A DNA stretch of 64,000 bases from Gymnogyps californianus (taxonomy: Eukaryota > Chordata > Aves > Accipitriformes > Cathartidae). The position numbers and the translations under genes were made by a program. Numbering within the stretch: the stretch's first letter is position 1; each line of letters opens with the position of its first letter. The stretch covers positions 18,959,522 to 19,023,521 of the forward strand of contig NC_059477.1 of assembly GCF_018139145.2 (NCBI RefSeq), written 5' to 3'. The notes below the pieces were generated by a model that worked only from the letters and a program-made list of their open reading frames with translations, searched no databases and was not told where the DNA came from. Positions 1-10,990 of this stretch are shown here, in pieces.

Positions 1-3000
1 TAAATACCTGGTACAGTTTAACTGTGCAGTTTCACATTCTTCTTTTTCAGCAACGTTGTTTAAAGAGTTTCTGTCCTCAGCTGGTTTTTCCTGACCTGCA
101 CCTGCCTCTCTAGTTGTTTTGGTACAAATCTTTTTAAAGAGGTGTAGGAAAATAGGCGAGGGAGCAGGTTCAGATTAAAATATTCCTCTGCTTTTGTCTA
201 CATTTTCAGTGCTATTTTAAATTGAAACCAATTCCTTGAACCAGTTCCTGTGTGTCCCTACAAACAGTTGTGTCAGCACAACGGAAAGGATGGGGCAGGG
301 CAGGAATGAGGGTTGTGAGCAGAGGGAGGGAGTTCTTTACACTGGCATTGCCACTGAAGATCATTAGAGTTTATAGCTGTATAGCCATCTAAAGCAGACA
401 AAAGACTGGGCACCAGAAACTTAGTTTAAAAAGATAAGAAAAAGAAGAGAGCAATGATTAATTCACTAGAAGTACATTAAGATGCAAACAGCTCACATCA
501 ATGCACCTGTTCCTCAATTTTTGGCACAGCATAAAGTAAGACATTAAATATTTCTCTCTATATATATTATCTGGTGGTGTGTGTGTGTGAGAACACACAT
601 ATGCAAGCAGGCACATCTGCAAGTCTCTTTTTTCCCTCCTGGTGATGGTGCTTGGCGTGGGAAGTGAGCAGAGAGGCCTGCAAACAGGAAGTGGAGGTGG
701 CTACTGACACGTAAGATGCTGCTGGATCTGGTCCTGTTAACAACAATCAGAGGAGACTGCTAGAAACAAGGGCTTGGGGGTGGTTTTGATTTAAGATATG
801 TATCTGGATAATTAAACTGAGAAAAACATATTCATTTTAGGGAATGGAACTGTGACAAGTTCTGTCAACCGATTCTATCTGTATAATTTTTTGAGATAGT
901 GTTGTAAACAGGGATGTAAACTTGTTAAGTGGCCTAACCCCCTTTCTTTCTGTAGTCTGCATAATGCAAGCAGCTGCTCAGAAACACAAAGATCACACTC
1001 TAGATTTCCCAAATTGGAAATGGAAGTATTTAGATTATAATTATTTTCTGTGGGTTCATATGACAACCTGATATGATTTTTACATGAATGGCTTCTTAAA
1101 GTTTTAATTATATGTCATTTATTTAAGGTTATATTCATTTCTTTCTAAGTCTTGAAAGTAAGAGCTTGATGTAATTGGTTTTCAAGGAGCTGTTCAGTTC
1201 ATTTGCTATTGTTATGAGGCACGTATCATCTCCCATTTAATTATTTTTGTTTGTCTGTTCTCTGTGGTAGCTCCTATCCTTCTCTTACAGCTGTATGTGT
1301 GACTGCTGTAACCTTGTCTGGAGGACACTTTTTTAGTGTCAGTAGATTTGTCTTTAAATTTCTATGTGAGGTTGTGTGAATATAGTAGGGAACAGATATC
1401 CAACCTGTAATTTTTTCAAGTGCTGTTATTTATTTTAAAAAGAATTTATTTGACAAGTCATAGGCTTGGCTAGATCCTGCAAGAATGCTCATGTGAGAAA
1501 CACCTCTTCTCAGCTTGGCTCCCAGCATCCCTGGATGCACTGGGTGTCCTTTGGAGGATGTGTCCCATGCTGGCCTGGGCAGCTGCCCTGCCTGGTGGAG
1601 ACATGCAAGCAGCAGATATTCCACGGCCACTCTTCCTCCAAAACAGCCAGGTGCCCACTGTGATCCCAAAGCTTGCTCAGGTTTTCTCTACCTGCTACTT
1701 ACCCCTCTGAATCTCCCAGCTCTGCCCTTTCTGTTTTGTACTTTGTCAACATATGTCAAGAGTAATGGACGTCTGCAATAACCCCGTTCTTTTTGATACT
1801 GACCGAGGAAGGGACTATTGCCGTGAGCTGCTGAGCTGGTGGTAACTGTGAAAGGGTGGTTAGCCGGAAGAGCTGGGTGACAGTAAGCAGCTTTGATGGA
1901 GTAAATTGCTGGTGAGGCAACAGCTGCTCGAGGATATGTGAACCAGCCCTGGGTGTGCTGTGTAGGGGATGGAGCTGCAGATTATTTGTCCTCAGATGTT
2001 CCTTTCCATGTGGGCTAAACAGGCAGGCAGCCTCATATGGGTGATGTGAAACTTATTGGTGGATTCACAAAATAAGCTTTTCTCACAGAGGCTATCCACA
2101 GTGCAACTGTATTATTTCTGCTGCCCACTGGCCTTAGTGAGGAATTTTCTAGTTGCTTTCCATCTTAACCAACCCTGTACTGCTCTAGAAATTTCCTCAG
2201 CAGCTTTGTTGGATGCCGTAATCGTGTTTACACTACCTATGCAGTCTCAACAACACTGTACTATCTTATGTGAAGTCTATTAGCCCCATTTCAATTCTGT
2301 TTGTTTATTGTCATGTTAATTTTTTTTTCCAGAACTATACATGTTTTCAATAATACGCTAGATTTTCCATGTGTCAGCTCTTTGGACAAAGAACACCATT
2401 TGATTAGCTCTTAGTCTTTTCTTTATTCATCAGCCACTCTTTTTTTGCCAGTTTCCAAATTGGCAAAAAACAAATGGGTTTAGAAGTATTACATTGAAGT
2501 CCATCAGTGTTGGATTCAGAGTTGAAAGAGTGAAGACAGACTTTATGATTCCTAGATAGAGGAACAAGGTAGAAAGTAGCTGATAAATGGCTGTTATTGT
2601 GCTCTTTTTAGTCACAGAAGACAGAAATCATTTTCTCTAAATGTACTGCTATTATTATTAAGCTATGTAAAAAGCAGAATCTTTTCTCCCAAGTTTGAGA
2701 TGATACCTTCTGTTGGGTTATCATTTTATGTGCTTATGTATGTATGAACTGCAGGTGACTATTCAATAAATCCATTTTTCTTGTCATTAATATTAGAAGA
2801 TTTCCAACTTCCACATGCATGCTTTATTTATGATCAAGTTCTTGCAATCAGAAATGTGATCTTTAATAAAATGAAATGTATGTGTCTGATGGAAAGAAGC
2901 ATTAATCATGCAGAAAGCAACCAATAGACATTTATTTCTTTTTGCCATATTGTCATATTGTATTTCTATAGGTTAATCATGATTTGTAAGTAATATGTAA

Positions 3001-4236
3001 ACATATTTTCAAAGAAGTACTTTCTTTTAATGTACTGTGAGTCCAAATAAACAAGAGTATGTTCAGTTCCCTCTCCTATTCAGAGAGCAGAGCAATCTAA
3101 TGTCCACTTACCTCTGCTTTGCTTCTATTCTCTTGCATGTTGTGGGTACCAAACTGATAGACCTGCAGTTCCTTAGAGGATACATTTTAAACATCAGTAC
3201 CACAGTGAAGTGATTGCAGTTTTCTGTAATCTTACTGAAAGTTAGCCCATTCTTTGTAATAATCATTAGTGCTCTCTTGAATGCATATACATGATTGGTA
3301 TTGATATTTCATTTATTTACACTATTCCATCATGATTAAAACCCACCTCCTGTAAAACAACTAATCTGTGAGTTTGATAATATTCTGCTTATGGAAACTT
3401 GGGATGTTTATTTAGCAGTAAACCAATTTTAGAGCTTATGCATTTGGCAGAGAACATTTTCAGAACACCAACCTTTCCACTGGGTGAACTGTACTGTATT
3501 TAAATCATACAAATATGAATCACATAAATGAAAAAAGTGTGTTCATGGCAGAGCTGTAACAGCCAAGAAGGTGTGAATGAAAAATGACTGAAAAAATTCT
3601 TTGAATAGTTGCATTAATTTCTACAGGAATTAATTGCAGTTATCATTATATCCCTTTTGTGCTCACTGTCATCAACAGCCACTGATCAGTTGAATCTCAC
3701 AGGCCCACGTGTAAATGTAAAATGATCTGCACAGTCTTCTGTCCTGGGCTCAATCTGGCACTGCTATGCACAGCTGACTAGGGTTGGCCATTCAAGAAGC
3801 AGAAAAAGTGTAACAGGCTCGGTCACATCTAGGCAGTGCAGCTCAGCCCTCATATGCTGAGCAGTTTGTGTTACCCAAACAGATGAAAAAATGGAAATCA
3901 GACAAAGAACTGCTGTGTGTTACTGATGGAGCGTTGCCAGGCAGACACAAAGCCTTTCGGTGCTGGATGTGTATGACAGCCACTGGGAGGGTAAAACAGA
4001 GATATTCCCATCACCTCTTCCTCCTGCTTGTACAGCACTGTAACATCACTTGTTGGATAAAGCTGCAGAAGCATGGGGTAATCCTGGTGCTGGAGATCCT
4101 GCGGGGCTTTGGTACAGGATTGGTTTTGATGTGCTTAAGTACAGTCAACACTAAAGTCTTCTTGAGAATGGTCAGAACTTTAGGCACGGGTAAGCCTGAA
4201 AGCTTAGGCGCCTTGAGGTTTTGATGGCTGGGAGAT
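1..4236. other. Non-coding AT-rich DNA, no gene seen
   Basis: No frame in this stretch shows a recognisable protein family or a convincing exon with flanking splice sites. It contains a short GT microsatellite near 577 and a locally GC-richer patch around 1500-1690 that is open in several frames on both strands, as expected of stop-poor GC-rich sequence. A 118-codon open frame at 3868-4224 runs up to the G homopolymer and resembles nothing I know. Read as intergenic or intronic DNA. Confidence 0.6.
577..600. repeat. Short (GT)n microsatellite with adjacent CA run
   Basis: An alternating GT run of 13 bases (577-589) is followed immediately by a complementary ACACACA stretch (593-599). The pair could fold as a small hairpin. 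It is a simple repeat. Confidence 0.7.
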
Positions 4237-4253
4237 GGGGGGGGGGGGGGGGG
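4237..4253 (+). repeat. G17 homopolymer
   Basis: Seventeen consecutive G residues lie in otherwise AT-rich sequence. The length is likely to be polymorphic and prone to sequencing error. Pure G runs of this length can form intramolecular or intermolecular G-quadruplexes. Confidence 0.85.
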
Positions 4254-5693
4254 CAGTAACTGAGGATCTAAATTTTGAACTTGGATGCCTACAATGGCAG
4301 CTGGATCCTATATCCACCTGAATCCCATCCTTAGCCTTCAGTGAGTTGGAATATTGTTTCTATGGGAAAAGCCCTGAGGACAAGATCCTTAATAGCTGTA
4401 AATTAGCATAGTACCACTGAGTGTATTGAAGCTCACATAATTTGCACTAACAGAGGATTTGGCCCTCTGTCTTTAGTTGGAGTCTTCTGTGGTCAAATCA
4501 GCAAGTAGCCGGTATTAGAGGCAGCTCATTATGGAGGAGCCATATTCACCCATGTTCTCTCTCTGGGAGGTCGTACTCTTTTTCTTTCATGATTTCTGTA
4601 GCTGTACCAGTGCAGAATAGAGGTCACTGCCACTGAGAAAATAAGTTAGTTTTTTAGACTGAAGCTACACAACAGAAATTCTGGCTGATGAGGCTCCTCT
4701 CTGGGCTGGGGACTGTTGGGGCGGGGGGAGGATGGATTTGCACAGATATGCAGCTGGCCAGGGAGAATATCTGTGCAAGCTAAGGATCTTTCTCTTCCCT
4801 TCTTTTTATTTCTCCCTTCCCCACATTTATTTTCTTCGTCTCTTCCTTTCTTGCTAGGTTAAAGAACTGTTCCTATTCAGCAGCCTATTCAAGATCCATT
4901 CAGGACTGTCACTTAGTGAAATACAGAACTGCAGACGTAGCAGGACAAGCAGAGCTTTTGAATAACTTATGGTTGAAAGGCACTATTTGGCAGTGCTAAT
5001 TGTACACAGAGTATTGCCCAACTGCACTGCTCTATTTAATGACTTTTCACTGTGTATATTTTATAACCCTTTGTTAGCCTTGAAAATTTGCTTGGGCTGA
5101 TACACAAAACTTAAAGTTGGTGCCACAATTTTAATTGAAGTATGAAAATATTCCAAACCCCTGCTTCCTCTCAATAGTGACTGTGGTAAATTCCCTGCAA
5201 TTAAGAAAACTCCCAAGTGGTCTTCTCAAAATGCTGCTGCATATTGCTTCAAATTATGGACCAGAAGTTTTGCATGATTTTATGCAGTAGATGTACTCTC
5301 AGGGAAAGGACTCTGGTGAAGTAACTAGTTTACTTCAGAGAAAATCCCATAAAACTTTCCCATCATTTTCCCATCTTTTGATACTAATCTACAATAATAG
5401 CAAGAAAATTCAAAAGTGTTGAGGAGCGGGTTAGAAACAGCCCTGTTTTGAGACCGTTTAGACATAAGCAAAAAACTCAGAGAGTGAGTTTGTCCATGCC
5501 TTGAACACAAGATAGTTTTGCTTGCAGTTTGCAAGTGAGGCTACCGTTGTGAGTTTTAACTGACACTTTGCTTTTGCCATCAATATCCATCTTCTATGGT
5601 ATATACAGCTGACAGTAAACTTCAGTGGGAATTTGGTATGTCATACCTGCATTTATGCATTTCTCCTCCAACTAGAACTTAATAATTACAAGA

Positions 5694-5718
5694 TTCCCAG
5701 CTTCTCAGAAGCTGGGAA
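5694..5718. repeat. 25-bp near-perfect palindrome
   Basis: Two 12-base arms (TTCCCAGCTTCT and AGAAGCTGGGAA) are exact reverse complements separated by a single C at 5706. Such a sequence can extrude as a cruciform or serve as a symmetric protein-binding site. Pairing does not extend beyond the arms. Confidence 0.9.
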
Positions 5719-6057
5719 GATGAGTTTAGTGTAGAAAATTTACCTGTGTTATTGTACTTCTGTGGCTTTTAGAATTGGTATACAATAACCCAAATAAGGC
5801 ACTTATTAGAGAGGTAGCCCTGAGATATACTGATTATACTGATACAACTACAGTGATATAATTATACCAGTATAGCAATATGAGTAAATTTTCTTGTTTA
5901 AGCAAGCCTCAAGTCAAACCCTTAACATTATTAAATTGTAGTTTTGCATTATGAACAATAATAGTATGCAGAGTTTCAGTTATTAGAAATATTTAGTCTG
6001 TCCACAGGGGGCCAGAACAGGATTATATCCTCAGAGTGTATTAGTGCTTTGTTTCTT

Positions 6058-6182
6058 CTAATTTTAAATGTCTCAAGGGAATGGAGCTTTCACCATTTCC
6101 ATAGAGACACTATTTCACAGCCCATAGGTCTTTCTGTCAGGAATATTCACCTTACAGTCTCTCAAATTTTTCCTTTTGTGCA
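6058..6182 (-). mobile_element. CR1-type LINE 3'-region fragment (antisense)
   Basis: Read on the plus strand, the stretch follows the order of the reverse complement of sauropsid CR1 3' regions: AAATGTCTCAAGGGAATGG, then TTCACCATTTCC, then ACTATTTCACAGCC, then CTGTCAGGAATATTCACC. This matches the remembered pattern 'aaatgtcccaagggatgg...ccaccacttcc...ctattccacagcc...ctgtcaggaa'. The element therefore lies on the minus strand. It is strongly diverged and has no open reading frame. The subfamily cannot be named without alignment. Confidence 0.6.
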
Positions 6183-8001
6183 AGTTTGGTAGCATTTTTA
6201 ACTCCCTTGGATAGCTTTATATGAGAGAGGTGAAAGGGGAGGAATTAGAGAGACAGATACCAAAACCAGTGACGTCTGAGGAAAGCTCTAAATTACTTCC
6301 TTGTTAAAAAAAAAGTCACAGCACCACAGATTGAGTGATGCTCTCATCAGCGCCTTTAACAGTTTGAATGCTGCTATGATAAATGTAAATTTAAAAAGAT
6401 CTTAATGTCAAATGGAGCAGGAATTTTACAAAAACAAGTGAAATTTCTTCTAGAGATAAGAGTAAAATATCGCTTTGATTCAGTCTAGTAGATTTCCTCA
6501 CATAATCTAATATATCTGCTTTAAACCTCAAGGAATTTGTGCTGGTTTATAGACAGTGAGACCTTGCAATGAAATGGAGAAGTGGGAGTTAACTTTAAAA
6601 ACATACTGGCTTTCTCCCAAGCAGTGAGTGCTGACAAGTATAACCATATTACTAAAATCACATCAGCAACGTGATATATTAAATAAAAAACTGATCATCT
6701 ACAGCCAAAGTAGTTTGTATTTTGTCCATGAAAAAGCATTGTGTTACATCGATCTGTCCAAAAAATGGGGCACATCAGAAAACAATGTTAAGAAGGCTTT
6801 TAAAACACATCATTGAGATTACAGCACCTTTAAAAATAAACAGCACTGAATACCAACACAGGTAAAATGTCATTGTGAAACCCAGATCCGAAATTCAACG
6901 GCATGCTTTATAGCTTTCCAGTGTGCGATAAAATCTGTTCACCAGATGTACTATCTGTCTCCTGTGTAGCATACTTGAGCATCATCTAGGCCTGAGGCCC
7001 ATTTATTTCATGTAATTGCCTTCCCTGTGCACACCTTAGGGCACCCTAATTCTCCATTTTATTTCAGGCACTGTACAGGGTACCATCTGGTAGTGTTAAG
7101 CTCATCTCATTTTATTGCACTATTGCAGTGGCTATATCCAGCCCTATAGCATTCTTTCAATGAAGAGAGAGTTCAGTTACTGCCAGCTATTTATTTTTGC
7201 CAGAAATAAAGTAGTTTTTAACTATACACATGCGGAGTTCACATGTATATCAGTCTCACCTGAAACACAGGTCACTGCTTTTCACCCTACGTGGTTAAAA
7301 ATAAATAAAAAAATGGTGACTTGCTGATATTCAGATACAGCAGCAGTGTTGGGATGGTGTTCTCTTCTGTTAAGAGTAGGAGATCTAAATTATTCTTACT
7401 CCTCCAAGTAATGATGTCTTTTTAGTATCTCATTTTTATTATTTCTATTAAAATAAGCAAAAAATATTATATCACACCTTAAAAAGGCACCTTACAGGAA
7501 TAGCTTAATATTTAAAGGTAGCAATATACCTCTCAACTGTACTTCGTTACAAAGTTCATTTGCTATTTTAGGCCCAAATTTACTTCTATACATCATATTC
7601 CTGCTGTTATCCTCTTGTTTATTCTTGTAAATTATTGCCATTAAAAAAATTGAACTTGAAATTGAGATTATAGAAAACTTCATCCATTTCTAGGTTCTTC
7701 TTCATTATCTGCCATTTTTAATCATCTCCCTCCTTTTGAGTCTTTGTCACATATTTTAATGGCCTGATTTTTTTTAAAACTCCCTTTTGTGCCAGCAATT
7801 TTGTGCTTTTGGTTATTGCTACTTAGACGTCTAACTACCTGCATGTGCCTACAAACGAGGGAGTTGGAAGTCCAAGTGCCATTAATTGCTCCCACAGTTT
7901 TCATGTGCGAAAAGGGAGCCTGGGTTTTCAAACTCTGAATTTTGCTGGCAATAGGTCTGAAGCACATCAGGTTTGAAAGTGCAACACTGTTGTCTGCTGT
8001 A

Positions 8002-8077
8002 GAGCCAAATTCTACTTTTTCCTGTAAACTCTGCTGACTTCAGAATGGCTGCATGCCGGTAAGGCAGACCAGAATTA
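8002..8077. mobile_element. Decayed palindromic MITE-like element
   Basis: The segment starts with GAGCCAAATTCTACTTTTTC, has the central motif GCTGACTTCAGAATGG and ends with CAGACCAGAATTA. Abundant sauropsid non-autonomous palindromic elements have the form 'GGGCCAAATTCTG...TTGACTTCAATGG...CAGAATTTGGCCC'. The outer AATTCT/AGAATT ends are still inverted repeats. The family name is not certain and the copy is old. Confidence 0.4.
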
Positions 8078-8836
8078 CCCTCATTGCTGCAGCTCTACCA
8101 CTGTTAGAGAGGAAAAAAACCACCTTTGCTAAATCATGGTGGAAACATCATGCGAAACACATTTGGCACCAAGTCAGACACCCTACAACAAAATACACAA
8201 GTTTCAGTGTTTCTTAGATGTGTGAAATAGATCCCGTTCCTGATGTCAACAGCAGCATGAATGAAAAAAATGAACTGCTTCTCCCCCAGGCTTTTTAAAA
8301 ACTATTTAGATCACATTTTCATTGCATCCCCTTCCCCTAGTGCTTTCTCCCTACACAACATCAGGACCAGGTTAAGGTTATCTGGATGCAGCATAACAGC
8401 TTCCCTCCTCCCTCCACCTCTATAGCTCTGTCTCCTCTTTCGAGCAGTAGTTGGACAGGATATCATTCTTTTAAGAAGTACGTGTAAGTGTCACTTGGGA
8501 GCAATAGTTATGTTAGGCAATGCTTCCAGACAGAGCTCAGGCCATGTAGATTCTCCCAGTAATCACAGCTAGGAGTGGCATCTGTCCTTTCTCATGCTGG
8601 GCAATAGCAGAGGTTCCCTTCTGTTGAAAGACAGACGTCTCCCACTTCTTTCAAGTATGGTTCCATGCTTTCTGCAAACTCTGGCTGATGCCATTTCGCC
8701 AATGCCACTCAGTTCATGTGTCGCTCTTCTCAGCTGTGAAATCTGGATGAAACATTGATGGGACTGAATGCTCCCAGGAGCTGGGCAGTGTCTGTCTTGA
8801 TCCATCTCCAAACAAGGCAACTGGTGAAAGAAACTT

Positions 8837-8852
8837 GGGGGGGGGGGGGGGG
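8837..8852 (+). repeat. G16 homopolymer
   Basis: Sixteen consecutive G residues, a second long G run on the same strand about 4.6 kb from the G17 run. Probably length-polymorphic. Confidence 0.85.
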
Positions 8853-9884
8853 CTTTAAAAGTGTTGATTTTAGATAAGTATTTAAGTTACTCACCTGCAA
8901 TTTCCAGTGCTGGAAATTACTCTCTTTCTATAACCTGCTGCATATGACAAGAAGATGACAGTGGACCTCCTCTGAAAATAGCTTGGCACAGCTCTGGTGA
9001 GCAGCACAAACAAACTCATCGTAAAAAAACAATCACTGTTAAAATGCATTCTCCCCTTTCTCCTAACTTACTAATTCATTGATAACTAATAGCCACAGCA
9101 TGGCATTAATAGCCATGTTTGAAAATGCCACCTTCCGGATAAATAAATTAGAACACAGTGAAACTTAAGAAAGGTGGAATTATGTTCCTTTGTGTGAATG
9201 CTGTATGTTTTGCATTCACTGGCAATGACAAACGTAGGTAGATTCACCTGGATTAGCTGTCTGTGTTGATGTAAAGGGCAGGTGAATGAAAAGAATAACT
9301 CTATCATCCTTTGTTGTAGGAAGAGTTTATTTTACTGTTTTCAGTCTCAGCTGAAATCGGGAGTACTGGATTGTGACTAGACAAGCTGTGATTCTTAGCA
9401 GCCATACAAAGTACATTTTTCTGATGGTTTGTTAAATCAGTAGAAGTCTCCAGTGAAAAAATAGATTCATATTTATTTTCCTGGAGACTTCCACCTCCTT
9501 TAGCTTTCAAGCCACCTCATTCTGTAAAAATGTAAATTATAATCTTAGTATGAAGACTCATTTCTCCCCTTCACCCCATTGAACAGAACATCCCAATAAT
9601 TCCAAATACATTCATCTGCAAAGAGCTAAGTGTCTGAACAAGCCACCATAGGCCTTAGAGGAGTCAGAGCCCAGAAATTCTGGTAGATAACTGCGTACTG
9701 AGATTTTCCATATACCAAGGAACGATGCTCTAAGGAAGGGAAGAGAACTTCCGAGCTGGCAAGGTGCAATAGACAGGTGTGGGTGCAGCAGGGTACCAGA
9801 CGATATCTGTTGAAGGACTGGAGCCTTAAATATGATTAAGACACTTCATTTGGCATAGCAAAAAGAAAACTCATAGATTTTTAT

Positions 9885-10010
9885 TGATAAAAATGCAAAT
9901 GTGATAATTTGAGCTAAAAGGGGAAATGTAATGGCTCACACTCATTCCTATTAAATTTATTTTCCATTAGCAAAATGCTAATTAACCATTAATCATTTGA
10001 TAATGTATAT
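9885..10010. promoter_or_regulatory. Candidate non-coding regulatory element (octamer + homeodomain motifs)
   Basis: An ATGCAAAT octamer lies at 9893-9900. It is followed by GATAATTTGAG and then a run of homeodomain-type cores (AATGCTAATTAACCATTAATC, then GATAATG) before 10010. The stretch is free of recognisable repeats. This composition is typical of deeply conserved vertebrate enhancers. Conservation itself cannot be seen from one sequence, so the call is an inference. Confidence 0.28.
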
Positions 10011-10764
10011 GTAGCAAAAGCAGCTCAGAAGTCAAATTGTCTAAATAAATAGCACAGTAGCCAGTCAAGGTGAAAAATACCATGCTTCTTTATAAAGAAG
10101 AAAAGTAGAAATCATTGTTTCCCCTTACGGAAACTGTAGCTGTGGCATACATACAGCCTTAGTTACGACACCTGAGAGTTACGACTAGCTAGTCAATCTT
10201 TTCCTGCAAGTGGCTGCAGTTAAATGGAAGCAACGCTAAAACAGACTTACTCATCTCTGCAATCAAACTGGGAGAAAACTGTCTTGGGATTCATTGGACA
10301 GTGGAATTTGAAAGCATCACATTCTTGCAAAGGTTCCCTCGGAGCTGAAGGATGGCTTCCTAGCACTAGTGACTTCTACTCTGAGCTAATTTCTGCTCCA
10401 CTCCCATTGCACATTTTTGCACGCATAGGCCCCTGGAGTGCTGTGCAGCCAGACTTGCCAGCATTTCCTGTTTATTTCAGTCTCTGGTATGATATTGGAA
10501 GTAACATCTCAGCCTGGAAGTGTATTAAATGAATTGTGCATGCAAATTACTAGGAAACCATCTTTTCCATTTTACAGAAGGTTCTTGTTCGATTGGTTCA
10601 TTTTGCAAGACTTAATTTTGTAGGATGGGCTAGGCTTTCTTCCCATTACAAAAAAATCCCTAATAACCAGTCCCACATCTGAGACAGTGAAGATTAAAAT
10701 CAACCATTGTCTAGTGTATGAGAAGTAACTATTTTTCATAGGCTTTTTACTGCACATTTGGGAT

Positions 10765-10990
10765 TATGATTTCATATTATGCAAATGCATTTTATGAAAC
10801 CATAACACAGAAATGTGTACTATTGTTAATACACATTTGCAGCCTAGCATGTGAAGTCTCCAAAAGAGCCATTCTGGTGTCTTCTTTCATTGTGTATTAT
10901 GAATAATAAACAAAACATAGTTAGACATATTCTGTATTACAGAACAATGATAATAAAAATTGCATCCTGTCATTAATAGACATCAACAGC
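10765..10990. promoter_or_regulatory. Candidate non-coding regulatory element (octamer)
   Basis: An exact octamer ATGCAAAT lies at 10779-10786 within TTATGCAAATGCAT. It is followed by repeat-free AT-rich sequence containing ATTGTTAATAC, AAACAAAACATAG, ACAATGATAATAAAAAT and CATTAATAG. The unbroken unique sequence and motif content suggest a conserved element. There is no direct proof of function. Confidence 0.25.

Larger units (their letters stand above)
4254..8836. other. Non-coding DNA with decayed repeats, no gene seen
   Basis: Holds the 25-bp palindrome at 5694, the antisense CR1 piece at 6058 and a MITE-like relic at 8002. A phrase at 4454-4470 (AGGATTTGGCCCTCTGT) and one at 5612-5632 (AACTTCAGTGGGAATTTGG) also recall sauropsid palindromic MITE ends and centres, but are too short to call. 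No exon-like open frame is convincing. Confidence 0.55.

Noticed and set aside
3868..4224. 118-codon plus-strand frame ending just before the G17 run
   Set aside because: No similarity recognised, no splice context, and length within chance expectation for 64 kb.
6001..6016. CTCF-like core (CCACAGGGGGCCA)
   Set aside because: One base short of the core spacing, so the key positions fall out of register.
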